The notes beneath the pieces are model-generated. The model ran no database searches and was not told the origin of the DNA. It saw only the letters and a program-made list of their open reading frames with translations. A stretch of 64,000 bases of DNA from Aquatica leii (Eukaryota > Arthropoda > Insecta > Coleoptera > Lampyridae). Positions 1 to 10,920 of the stretch are shown one piece after another. Every line of letters begins with the position of its first letter. Position 1 is the first letter of the stretch. The position numbers and the translations under genes are program-made. The stretch covers positions 187,721,027-187,785,026 of the forward strand of contig CM069432.1 in assembly GCA_035610365.1 (NCBI GenBank). Reading direction: 5' to 3'.

Positions 1-365
1 AGTATTTGATCTTTTATTTTTTACAAAATTAGTCACACACAAATGGTATAATGTCTAAAATAATTTAGAAGGGAGTAAATTTTTTTTGTCGTTAGTATAC
101 ACAACAGTACATGTTAACATCGTTGTTATGCATAAAAATCAACCTGGACTTTTTCTTATAAACAGGATTCAATTTGTTCTTTCATGTCGATTCATTTGCA
201 AAATTTGTTAAAGCGTTCAGCGTACCAATGAAAACTTTTTTACGTTACAACTCTTCGAATAAGGTAAACATGTTTCAGAAATATCTCTTAATTGCATAAA
301 AAAAAACTTCTGTGACTTCTACAGTTTGTTCTTGTCGCGACTTCGGTACCTACTATACACAATTT
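1..365. other. AT-rich spacer, no feature seen
   Basis: No conserved coding frame, repeat or terminal structure is visible. It probably belongs to a long intron of the bbc gene, because the 5' exons of that gene are not found anywhere before 8122; this is inference. Confidence 0.4.
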
Positions 366-1045
366 CATTGATATTTCATAAAACTAAGAGCGTTAAATCG
401 TGGCTCCTGGTAAGTCATGGTATCGGTCCACCTCTTCCAATCTATCGGTTTGGGAACCTCTAATTCAACAACTCTCTTATCGTGCAGCGTTAGTGAGCGG
501 GACATCCATCGTGTTGAAAAATTTCAGGTCTTATTCTCTAAATGTACATCTAGCAATTCAGCAAACGATGGTTTCAAAAATCTTCACCGAGATTATCAGG
601 TAGAAAGTGAGGGGTGGATTAAATTATTTCCAATAATACTCATTCATGCTAGTTTGTTTTATTAATCTCGGCGGTGAACTGACCAAACCTTCCACTATGT
701 GACACCCAAATCGGTGGCTACTTCCCTGGTTCTGGCGGTTGTGTTTTCTTCGACTATTCTAAAGATTGTTTCATCTACATCGACGCCATAACCAGCAGGT
801 CTAGTATAAAGAATTTTCTAACATTTCCAGTTTCAGGTAGGCGTCGGGTTAAACCAAACACACTTAAATGAGGAACGCGTCTATTTCTATTATAAAACCC
901 GTAAATAAACAAAATATTGCCGTATTCGGCATTTGAAAACGATGCTATTATCACAGTGAAACTACCTATTAAAAGCAAAAAAAAACTTCTTAACAAAAAT
1001 GAACAAGCAATTGCAACTAACGAACAAGAAGCTAATAACTTAACA
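366..1045 (-). pseudogene. Decayed mariner-like transposase (HTH + DDE)
   Basis: On the minus strand, 1045 to about 880 encodes a piece of the helix-turn-helix domain (DUF4817 type) that opens many insect DDE transposases, including the run NRRVPHLSVFGLTRRLPETG, with an internal deletion. Further along the same strand (about 520-370) a second frame shows FQHDGCPAH, IRELLN and then an IGRGG block, which matches the region around the second catalytic Asp and the stretch before the WPxRSPDL motif. Several stop codons and frameshifts interrupt it, so it is a dead copy. The region between the two blocks is shortened. Terminal inverted repeats were not found. Homology is by recognised family motifs only; assignment to the Tc1/mariner superfamily is fairly safe, the subfamily is not. 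Confidence 0.7.
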
Positions 1046-1496
1046 CAAGGGGTGTAATCACAAGCAGGGTAATGGCACAAAATTCAAATGTTAGTTTATT
1101 ACTGGAAATAAAAATCGCAGCCACTTTGACTGTCGTGAAACTTTGGAGCGGATGCAATAATAGATTATGATTGCAAACTAGCAAAAAGTGGCATTGGATT
1201 TCTTACATGCACTTGTTATTTCTGTGTTATTTATGCAATAAGGGATATTTCTCAAAAATGCATATTTTATTCGAAAGGTTATAAAGTAGAGAAGTTTTTC
1301 AATTCATTGGCACGCTTAATGCCTTAACAAATTTTGAAAATAAATCGGAATGAAAGAACAAGTTGAATGGAGTTTATTACAAAAAGTCTAAATTGAACCT
1401 ATAGAACTTTTTTTTTCAGAATTTTTGATTTTTTTGCATAACTATCACGTTCTCAAAAGAACACGGTTAGTTATCAGTCGCCTTGTATTTAACAAC

Positions 1497-2615
1497 ATAA
1501 AGTAAATAGAATCTAGTTGCTTGGATTATGTCAAACACTGGTTACTGCAAATGCTCGATAAGACTTCCATTTTGTTGTTGTAAAATAACCAATTTTTCAA
1601 ATTGCATACAGCACTTAACACCAAATTTTTTAAATAACCCCACAGCCATCCAATAATCTGCTGGGTTACGGTAAGTCGATCTAGGCGACCATGAATTTGC
1701 TAATGTCTGCGTATAGCAACATCTTGAAAAGACTCGGATAATAATTCTTTAACTGGTCGGTAAATGTGGAGTTTGCAACTATGGCATTGCATAATCCTTT
1801 AACATTGTATCGTTCACCATTAACAATTACAGATACGGTTTTCCCTTCTCTGCCGTGAAACCGCACGAAACGGTGAATTCTTGCTGAACGACTTCATGTT
1901 TATTTTTTGATAACCATACTCGACAGTTTTGAGTAATAACTTCACCATTAACCTTCCGATTACCATTGGGGTCTTTTTCGATTTATTATGAAATTCAAAA
2001 ATAACAGATGCAACCTTTTGAAACAGCAGTATTGGAATTTGATGTTTTCTTTTCAATATCATCCATGTAAAAAATTTCACGAGCTCTATCCTAGTCCAAT
2101 TGACACCAAAATTACTCTCATATAGCAGTTTTAACGTATCTTGTAATGTTACTGGGACACCATACGATCGCTAAAAAACTAAAAGTCTTCTACTATCTTA
2201 ATTTTGTAAAAAGCTTTTAAATTAGGATGTTTGATATATTTATCTTTTGGCCACTCTTTAAGATCCTGATCTCGGAAGGTGACTTACAGATTTTTTTCAA
2301 ATTTCCTAATTACATTACCGTACGCTTTTATTTGGCACGGGTCTGCTCTTAAACCCATTTTTGTACCAAATCTTCGTATTCCAGCAGTGTAATTTTTACC
2401 GCATTCATAATAACATTGCACTAAACGAATTTTTGTTTATAGATCCATGTTCAAATTGTTACAATTTACGTTTACGGGCGTTTTATTTTGAGAATAATTC
2501 TCTTAATTACGATAAATTCGTTTAACACTTATATCAATAGTTGTCACGACAATTCCATTGTTTTCCATAGATGCACGAAAATTTGATTGTCTAAGCAACT
2601 AGATTCAATTTACTT
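1497..2615 (-). mobile_element. Degenerate mariner-like DNA transposon with terminal inverted repeats
   Basis: A 24-bp inverted repeat with the core GAATCTAGTTGCTT bounds the unit: forward near 1500-1524, inverted near 2596-2618. On the minus strand the N-terminal HTH appears at about 2450-2280 (IRLVQCYYECGKNYTAGIRR, then an IRKFEKNL end). At 1866-1690 there is a KTVSVIVNGERY block like the TVNGERY motif of these transposases, and near 1690-1640 the broken remains of the WPPRSxDLTPxDYFLWGY region, spread over shifted frames. It is clearly inactive, with many stops and frameshifts. It is a different subfamily from the copy at 366-1045, judging by the HTH sequence. Confidence 0.65.
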
Positions 2616-2639
2616 TTTGTTATTAATTCGATTTGTAAA

Positions 2640-4415
2640 AGGCACAAGTTAAAATATTTCCCTTAATTTATATGTTTAGGTATTTAATAGGATGACATGT
2701 ACTATTGTAATACATTAAAAGTTTTAAACAATTCAGTTATTAAATTTTTTGAATTATTTGCATATGTGTAATTTATTATACCACCCCACATTATTCATTA
2801 TTGTTTCTTTATGATTTATACACGATATTACTCAGCTAGGTTTATAGAAAACATGGTTTTTGATATTCTTGTTAGCATTACACTTTAATTTACTTGTAAA
2901 AGTGTTAATCTTTAATAAGGTGCTAGGAATAATCAAGAGAAATTTTTTATTGTAAGCTAATGAATGCGAATACGTAGAATTAATGTTTACTCTGAATAAT
3001 AATTTTTACTTTCATAAGTATATATAGTAGTAGCTTATCAAGTATCAATCTGTTTTAATTAAATTGTAAAAAATATTAGTTTTTATACATTCTTGTATCT
3101 TTTTTATCAACAGAAATACGAAAGGCATGCACCGCTACGTGGAAAGTGTAATCAATCCTTCAATGAGTTATAGTTGTCAATATTTGTAATAAATTCTGTC
3201 TCAGAGTAGCCAAGATCAATGTATTCATAATTTTAAAGGAATATTTGTAAAAACAATTTCTAACCATTTTTTCTTTTTAATGACAATGTATTAGTATTAG
3301 AATACATTAGTATACATTTTTAGAAATTCTATTCACAGTCATATATAGATAGACTTGTAATACATATATTAATTTGAAGTCATAAATAAGTGTGTTTTTT
3401 AAAAGGGATGCATTTTTGTAAACATTTTGATTAAAATCTATAAATACAAAAGTTCAGTGTTTTTTTAGTAAAAACTGCTGATTTTCTTAAGGCAAAAAAC
3501 AATTTTAAGATTATTTTGTCTTGTTACTGGAGCTTGGATTAAATAAATAAAATTACATTAAGTGTGTGGGATTCATTTGAAAACTTTAAGCAAATTATGA
3601 AGTTTTAGTATTTTTTATTTGATAGTAAATTCTAAACATAACTTTTGGTACGAATCATATATCTAAACATGTTATATGAATCTTTGATTTTAATAAAAGG
3701 TTATATTAGTTACTACACCTTTTTGTTTAAATTTTTAAATAAAAATTATATACAGGGCGTTTGAAACACAGTCGTATAAAACAATGTACAGTGTGTTTCA
3801 TAAAAAAAAAGAACTTATTGAGGTTTTAAGCTTATCTACCTTGAGAGTAAATGACGAAACATCCTTTAGACAGCGTACATAAAGTATAGTTTACGTAATT
3901 TGTAAAGGACCTGTGATATGCGTAGTAGACGAAATTGACACAACGAACCCATTCTTACCAGTATATTGAAATAAGTAGCGTTCTGATACGTAGTCCTTAC
4001 ACAGTCGCGCAGAAAGGTTCTGCCCAGAGGTCCTTTAAAATTACTCCAGCACTAAATTATAGTATTAGAAAGAGTAGATTTTCTATTACAGTGTAAATCG
4101 TTTAGTAGGTAACTATGGGCTATTAACATATTTTCTTTTTAACCGAAGTTACTTAATAAGAGTATTGTTAAAAACTAAAAATTTCTATTTAAAATTTTAT
4201 ATTACATGCAGTGTTGTAAATAGATAATTTTTAAATGATATATAGTTCAATTTTTTTTCTTTAGAAAATTATCTAGTGTTAGATAATAGATAAAAAATTC
4301 AAACTTTATATAAATAACAGATAATAGATAATGTGAAATAATTTAGATAATAAGTTACATAAATATGAATTGTAATTTACAAACCCGAAATTTTACGGGA
4401 CGCTTGAGTTTTTTA
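2640..4415. other. AT-rich spacer
   Basis: No coding frame is recognisable. Two similar motifs, CAGGGCGTTTGAAACAC at about 3754 and CAGTGTGTTTCATAAA at about 3788, look like ends of a decayed mariner-type element, but no partner end was found. The segment 3830-4050 is less AT-rich than its surroundings and may be a repeat fragment of unknown kind. Confidence 0.35.
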
Positions 4416-4420
4416 TATAT

Positions 4421-5485
4421 GAAGCGTGCCATATGCAAAAGATCGTAAGTGCTAAATGTCAAATTGTACAGGAGAAACAAAAATGTAGTGCAAACTGTAA
4501 TCGTTTACTTGACATTGCTGTGTTGCACTATAACAATCCCTTCTAGTACGACAAATAGTTTTTATAATGAAATTACACAATAACCAAATCCGTTAAGCTT
4601 TTTTTGTAATATATATAAACAGCTTCCAATTTTGGTGCATCCTCGTTTACCTGCTAATTCTTCCCACATGTACATGAAACCTTTTGCTTCATCTTCCAAA
4701 TGGATACCCAAGCAGTATATAACTTAGTTACATTTAAATCACTAGAGAAAAACCTCTTGTTAGGGTGCTTTTCTCGACCATAGTGACTTTCCCTGCTAGG
4801 TATTGATGCAATAAATTCAACGATTTTTTCTTTCCAAGCCTGATTTCTCTGTGGCCTTTTTCCACCTCGTTTGTCGCTAACCGTAAGATCTCCCAACAAA
4901 GTCTTGTTACAAAGAACACTAACCCTTTTTAGCGTTATTCCGAATGTGTCACAAAAGGTAGATTTACAAACTTGTACTTCAGATGACCCAGGAAGGGGTA
5001 AAAAATATTTGAAAGTGCGTTGTCGTCTACTCTCGTTTGGATTTTTATACACACCATGTCGCCTTCTATTAATTAAAGAAGTTTTAATGCAACCACGTAG
5101 AAAACTTTGTTGTTCATTGTAATCTTTCATTTTATAAAAATCACTCTTACATTTCCAGTTCTTTTCCTTTTCTTTGCCCTAATCTCTTCGGGAATTTCCA
5201 TTGCATACCTTTTACTACCCAAATATATTAATTTAGCAATAATCTAGACACAAAAACCACACTAATAACATCAACCCTCGAATGCAAGTACCACAAAACA
5301 ATATTAGCAAGTAATAGGGCACTTACGACGTTTTGATCTTTGAGTTGCTGTCACTGCGCAGTGGAGGGTGCTATCGACCTATCGATCTATTCTGCAAGTG
5401 AGGCGTGGCACTTAGACCTCATTTCAGATATAAAACATATATCCTAAAAAACGGCATTTACGACCTTTTGCATATGGCACGCTTC
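4421..5485 (-). mobile_element. DNA transposon with 32-bp TIRs encoding an insect SHYxR-type protein
   Basis: The ends are inverted copies matching at 30 of 32 positions (outer sequence GAAGCGTGCCATATGCAAAA), flanked by ATATA on both sides. On the minus strand 5130-4654 is an open frame of 158 codons; a frameshift near 5150 separates it from a basic KKRKRTG segment further upstream. The readable protein has a RTFKYFLP block, a CKSTFCDTFGI block and a SRESHYGREKHPNKRFFSSD block. This order is typical of multicopy insect proteins that I associate with DNA transposons. I do not see a complete DDE catalytic core, so this copy is probably non-autonomous. The minus-strand frame ends just inside the left terminus. 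Confidence 0.65.
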
Positions 5486-5489
5486 ATAT

Positions 5490-6665
5490 ATTGAAGTAAT
5501 TTAAATGAAAAATTATATATATGCAGATACATATAACATCTAGATTAATTTATCTATATTACTTTATATAGATATTTTACACTGATTACATGTATATATT
5601 TTCAAAAAATCTAAAATGATTGGTTGTTTACACGAATTAAGAATTTTTTTTCAATTCTATCTAAATGTATACAAATTTCTTGGAATCACAGCTAACTTAG
5701 TTTTAATTGATACCCGGCATCTTCAACTTAACAAGTGCCGTTATTCAAATAATATAAAATTTCTTTTTATGACTGTTATTGTTAGTTACTTTTATATAGA
5801 ATAAATCGGTGTAAATTGTAAAGAAGATTAGGTAAATAAAAGTGTTACCTACATGTTATATCCTTTATTTTGGTGCATATTTAATCTTAAACCTTTAACA
5901 ATAAAAACTTTCTTTTGTACTCGAATGTTTACCTACAAAATGTACACAAACTCCTTGGAAAATTTTATCAGAAAAGAATTTTGAAAATCTTTTTTACCGT
6001 TAAAAATTATTTAATAACCGAACTTGAATTATTTACTGTAAGGTTATGTTGTTATGGTTAAAGTAGCATTCATTTATTATAGTTTATTTATTGTATACAT
6101 AATGCTTAACAATACAAACAAATCTTACCCTTAACTTAACCGGTCGCCATATCTAGTACATTCTGTATCTCGTGCATGCTCCTATTCTACATATATATGC
6201 TACGTTGCCAATATGTGCAACTTATAACAAAACACTTACTAAACCATTTATGATTACAAGTGCCTTAATGACCGGGCTGCTTACTAAGCGATTTCTGCGG
6301 TACAATAAAATCAAGCTTTATTTCCTAATATTAATAAATTTCGAAAATACCAATTTTTCAAAAAACCACAACTGATATAATCTTTGCATTAGTTGTCACA
6401 AATTTTGAATCTAAATATATATAATAACGTACAAAATTAAAAATTTCTGGCAGTTATAACTTATAACAAATAAATACTGTTACAATTTATTTATTTATTT
6501 AGTTACACGATTTATTTTAAAATTGTGCCAAATAACACCAAGGAAACAACTAAACATTTGAAACGTATAGTATTTCATTAAATTTTTGCATATCAGTAAA
6601 GTTCACGAACTGAAATTATGACATATTTTGTGGGAATTTACATAACATTTTGTATTTAAAAAAAT
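5490..6665. other. AT-rich spacer
   Basis: No gene, RNA or bounded repeat could be recognised; the open frames here are short and low-complexity. Confidence 0.4.
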
Positions 6666-6670
6666 GACAT

Positions 6671-7385
6671 TTAGGGTGATTCAGATGAAGAAGAGTAATC
6701 CTCCACACGAAATATCAACGGTTCGACTATAATCTCTATTGCGATGTCAGTTTGCCACATTCTTTCTTCTTCAGTTTGTGCATGACGAATACCATTTTTC
6801 AAGTTTTCTGCAGAAACATTGCCTACAGCTTGCTGAAATATTAGGTCAATATTTCTTATTTTAATGGTTATATTGTTCCTTATGAGTTCTTTTATTTGAC
6901 ACCACATCAGTTCAATAGGATTGAATTCACAGTGATAGGGAGGCAATCGCAAAACAGTATGGCCCTGTTCTTTTGCTATTTTATTAGTTACGTACTTTGA
7001 CCTTTTTAACAAGATGCAAAAGTTCAGCTTTTACCATATCTGATAGTAAACAATCGACTTGCTTTCCAACCAAGCTTGTATGTTTGTTTTTTTTTCGTTA
7101 CTGAGTTTGGAATCATCTCTGTTTTCCTGCTACGATAAGAATTATTATCGATCAGAATCACATAATTTTTGGCCAAGCGGCGTAGAATTTGTGAAAATCA
7201 GTTTTCGAAAGCTTTTCCAGTCATTTCTTTATGATAATCTCCAGTTTTCTTTGATTCAAAGCATAGCAAACCATTCTCAACAAAAACGTCTTCAGATCCT
7301 ATATGGAGTATTATCAGAAGATTTTCCTTGCCAGAAGGTTCCTTTAACCCTGTTGTTGATCTTTCGTTGAAACTGACTATAAAAT
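6671..7385 (-). pseudogene. C-terminal remnant of a DDE_3 (Tc1/IS630-like) transposase
   Basis: The minus-strand frame 7012-6671 carries GHTVLRLPPYHCEFNPIELM, the characteristic end of insect DDE_3 transposases, with the third catalytic acidic residue in NPIE. Upstream on the same strand (about 7380-7020), in other frames and with stops, there is matching sequence for the central part of the fold, including the segment around the second Asp. Several frameshifts make it a pseudogene. An antisense frame at 7774-7571 may be the N-terminal part of the same relic, but I cannot recognise it. No terminal repeats were identified. Confidence 0.7.
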
Positions 7386-8121
7386 AGTATTATTTGATTT
7401 GTTAATTTTAATTTGTAACTATGAAACCTAAACAAATAATTTTATTTTACTTTGTACAAACTAGACATTATTCTAATCATTTTTAATTTCTATACATAGC
7501 TTAACTACATTGTGTTAAAACATCAGATCTTCTTTGTAGTTAATTTATACGCCTATATTTATAAAATTTGTTATGGTTTTCGAAAACAGCTTTTTGTTAG
7601 CGAAAATATACTCTTTCTCGTTTTGCTTTTATATTTTGCGTTTAGTAATAAGGCTTTTTTCGATAACCCTAAAAGAAAGTTAAGGTTAATATGGTGTGCA
7701 ACTCCTTGTAGATCAACACTTTCTCTCCTATTACTGATTTTAAATGATATAACGGATTTCTTTTTCGTATACATTTCTGTCTAACTTTCGGTTTTTTGTT
7801 GTTTTACTATGTTATATATATTTTATGCCTACAGTATGACGAATTATACAAAAACTTTACGTGTGCACGTCTGGGGCAGCAAACACCGCACGTAGTAGTC
7901 AGATGAGAAAATGAGTAAAAATACTTAAAACTTCAAAATTTGTCATTTTTTTTTATTTGATTTTTTACAGCTTTTGTGTATTTACGACATTTCTAAATGA
8001 TTATGTAAAATGCAGATAATAATTTATTTTAGATTATTTTTCAAACGAGTCCCACATTTTATAAGTAGTAAATATTGTAATTTATTTATCTGTCTAAAAG
8101 TTAACATAACACTTGTAACAG
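7386..8121 (+). other. Intron sequence upstream of the first visible bbc exon
   Basis: AT-rich with no recognisable coding exon. A polypyrimidine stretch is weak before the 8122 acceptor. Confidence 0.4.
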
Positions 8122-8253
8122 ATTTTTAGTGAAATGTTTCTTTTGTGGTACTTTATACCCATTTCAACGTTTATATGTGGTATTTGGTCGTTATACAATA
8201 TGCTGGCAGTGATCTTCACAGGAGGTGTAGGAAAAAATGGTTCAACAGTTGCA
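8122..8253 (+). CDS. bbc: bbc alternative exon A
   Basis: 132 nt, 44 codons, between AACAG and GTAAGT. The first 28 residues form a hydrophobic, aromatic-rich segment ([17 protein letters not shown]), and the last 16 are [16 protein letters not shown]. It resembles the expected CEPT1 segment less than exon B does in its first part. Confidence 0.8.
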
Positions 8254-10179
8254 GTAAGTTCTACAAATTTCCTACAGCATGGATATGGCCAATTAATTGC
8301 CGCTATATTTGATTAATTTGTTCTGGTTTTTGTAGTCACAGGTTATCTGGGACGAACTTGGGAGTGCATGTTTTGGCTTTTTTTGTGTTTTAATTGTGTA
8401 TTAAAATTAAAAAAAAAAAGGTGAGGATGTCTTGTATATATGTGAAGTTTTGTTAATTTTATGCAAAATGCAAGTTTGGATACAGGTTGTCTGGAGCAAT
8501 TTCGAGATAAATAATTTCTCTTCTCTTTATATTTATTATATTGATTTGTTCGTACTAGGTTATGTCAGCTCAGAAGAAAACAAATACTGCTGTAGAGTAA
8601 GATTTATTTTTTGAATCGCGCTGTAATTTAAGTAGAATATTGATGTCCGCTGTCATTATTTTAATATGTAATGTTTTTATGCAAGATTCCCGGTTTGAAT
8701 ATGGAGCTGAAGTTGTTGCCTATTGTGGTGGCATGCGCAATATCGTTCCTACTGGCACAAGCTAGTGTAGCTGTTATATTCACAGGCGGAGTTGGAAAGA
8801 ATGGATCAACAGTTGCTGTAAGATTGCTCCACGATCAACCTGTCATAATTGCGTTCAACGAATTTTGCCTTCTTTATAATTTGTTACTAACTTGGCAATT
8901 TTCGTTGAACTGGTAATAAATGTTTTTTATAGAGGCGCATGAATCATTTGCTTACAGTAGGAGCTTTTTCGCTTTTTCTATAGTATTTAGTTTTTTTAGT
9001 CTATTGCAAGAATAATACTCACTAATTAATCTTTTTAAATAATTGTTACATAAGAAATCCTTGCAATTTACATCTGCATGGAATGTGTTATGTGTTTATT
9101 TCTATTTGGCACGTATAGATTAATTTTATCTTATGAGTTGGAACGAGCACTATAAATTACACATTCAATCAGTTTTCTTTTAGATTTTCTAAACATGTAA
9201 ATAATCGTCCTGATTGTTTTTACTATCGATATTAGTTTTTTTCAATTTTTTTTTTTGTTTTTAATACTGTAATTGGTTATGGATTTATCAAGTTTTGATT
9301 ATGTTGGTGTAAGCTTGATATGTATATTAATTTCCTTAATTTACCACCTTTATTAGCCATGTTCATTTTTTATTTTTTTTGTTGTTACAAACACAATTTT
9401 TTCAAAAGTATTACATGAAATGTGTTTAAACTAGTTCATCACTTAAGTTTTCTGTTGTGTTTTGGTTTACGATTTCTTTTTCAAGAATTGGTTACCGTTA
9501 ATTTTGTGTAGTTGCTTTTCATTAGCATGATATGTGGCATGTTTGTTTTTCTACGGTAACTTAACACTAAGAACTGATTTAGTTTTCATCTGCAGGGAAC
9601 TAGTGTATTATCTCCTGTAATACCATTTTCTATGGTCTTAGTACCTGCTTTTATAATATATCGTAAATCGATAGAAAATGTTTACGAACAACACCCTGCT
9701 CTCTACATACTAGCTTTTGGTATGGTAGCGGCCAAAGTTACAAATAGACTTGTGGTAAGTTATAATATTACTTAATTTTACAGTGCTTTTGTATTTTTTT
9801 TATTAGGTTGCTCATATGACGAAAAGCGAAATGGAATACATGGATTGGTCATTGATAGGCCCAGCCATGCTTTTTTTTAATCAGTATTTTAACACGTTTA
9901 TTCCAGAACATATTGTACTATGGTTATGTATGGTAGGTGTTTTACAATATTTTTACACTATGCTAACGAACTGTATTTTAGGTGTGGGTCACGTTAGATT
10001 TAATACGTTACTCCACACAGATTTGTAGAGAAATTTGTGAGCACTTACATATAGAATTATTTAGTATATCGTACGCAGGAGTGTCGCAACGAATTCCCAC
10101 ACCAACTACAACTGTGCCAACTGAAAAAAATGGTACGGCTGCTAGATCACTTAAAACACGAAGTCGTAAATATTACTAA
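8122..10179 (+). CDS. bbc: Choline/ethanolaminephosphotransferase 1 (3' part, alternative exons)
   Basis: This enzyme transfers phosphocholine or phosphoethanolamine from CDP-alcohol to diacylglycerol, the last step of the Kennedy pathway, in ER/Golgi membranes. Exons seen: 8122-8253 (A) or 8686-8817 (B), then 9596-9754, 9807-9932 and 9982-10179. All junctions are GT-AG and phase 0. The product matches the C-terminal part of animal CEPT1: [29 protein letters not shown], a block ending in IVLW, and DLIRY. A serine/threonine- and basic-rich tail ends in RSRKYY. The membrane segments are hydrophobic as expected. The catalytic CDP-alcohol phosphotransferase signature belongs to the N-terminal half, which is not in the window, so the gene starts upstream. 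Exons A and B are both 132 nt and encode alternative versions of the same segment. The SELENOI/EPT1 paralogue is less likely because the [10 protein letters not shown] and MTKSEM motifs are CEPT1/CHPT1 features. Confidence 0.92.
8686..8817 (+). CDS. bbc: bbc alternative exon B
   Basis: 132 nt, 44 codons, between TGCAAG and GTAAGA. It encodes [15 protein letters not shown], a hydrophobic helix and the same [16 protein letters not shown] tail. The N-terminal part resembles the vertebrate CEPT1 segment (a P-x-LN-x-x-K-x-x-P pattern), so this is probably the ancestral-like version. Confidence 0.88.
9596..9754 (+). CDS. bbc: bbc exon (GTSVLSP segment)
   Basis: 159 nt, phase 0 at both ends, acceptor CTGCAG and donor GTAAGT. 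It encodes [11 protein letters not shown], a membrane segment, and [20 protein letters not shown], closely following CEPT1. Confidence 0.93.
9807..9932 (+). CDS. bbc: bbc exon (AHMTKSEM segment)
   Basis: 126 nt, phase 0, acceptor ATTAG and donor GTAGGT. It encodes [14 protein letters not shown] and a segment with [12 protein letters not shown] and IVLW, matching the last third of CEPT1. Confidence 0.93.
9982..10179 (+). CDS. bbc: bbc last coding exon
   Basis: Starts at the acceptor TTTTAG and ends at TAA. It encodes the final DLIRY segment and a hydrophilic cytosolic tail of about 40 residues that is not conserved with vertebrates. Confidence 0.92.
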   Translation: MWVTLDLIRYSTQICREICEHLHIELFSISYAGVSQRIPTPTTTVPTEKNGTAARSLKTRSRKYY

Positions 10180-10920
10180 ACACACTGACATAGTTTTAGC
10201 TCGTTGTCTAACTGGCGGTGGCTGTATATTAGTGATAAATCTGTAATTGCACTGATCACACACCATTTGCATGTATATTAGGTTTGGCTTCTTGCTTTGT
10301 AAATGCTCAATTTTGCGTTACGAAATTGTTACATAAAAAAGTTCCTTCTATTTCTAGTTAATCTTTGTTAAAACAATTATTTTATTTAACAACATGCGCT
10401 TGATGTGCTTCCAATACTGTTACAACGTTATATAGAGTAGAATTAACAAATGTTTCAGAATTGATTTATATACTTAGCTTAAACAAGTGTATGTGTAAAA
10501 TCTTAGTGTAAATACTAGAATGTTACATGATTTAAGGGAATCAACTTTCACTACAATAATATTTTTGTACAAAATGACAGTATCTGTTAATTCGGTAATA
10601 CAATTAGTGTTTAATGTCCTCATGACTTATCTCCGTGCTCAAATTTGTTTGCAAACGTTTCGGACATCCATTAAGTTTTTTTAAGCAATACATTTGTTGG
10701 CTTTGTGAAGATATTTTACTGGTGAACATATACAACAACGGTGTAGGTATAATTACGACACTGCCAATTATATTATTTTTATTTAACTTAAAGCAAGAAA
10801 AGACTGGTTAAAAGTTTATGATTAGAAAAAAACGGAAAGTTTTATTAGCGTCGTGATAACTATGCAGTAACATGTATTGAATTACACTTTTGTATAAAAT
10901 AAATAGTTTGTGTCTATTTT
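10180..10920 (+). other. bbc: bbc 3' untranslated region
   Basis: AT-rich sequence following the stop codon with no further coding frame. The first good polyadenylation hexamer is AATAAA at 10898-10903, followed by a T-rich stretch, so the transcript probably ends near 10920; a further AATAAA lies at about 11088. Confidence 0.5.
10898..10903 (+). terminator. Candidate polyadenylation signal of bbc
   Basis: Canonical AATAAA followed within 25 nt by TTTTATAATTTTTTTATTG. Confidence 0.5.

Noticed and set aside
7571-7774. Antisense 67-codon frame as a gene
   Set aside because: No recognised motif; may be a decayed part of the DDE_3 relic next to it, but the link cannot be shown.
1-8121. 5' exons of bbc (CDP-alcohol phosphotransferase signature)
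   Set aside because: Looked for the DG-x2-AR ... G-x3-D-x3-D pattern and the loop before exon A/B on the + strand and did not find it; these exons are probably outside the window.
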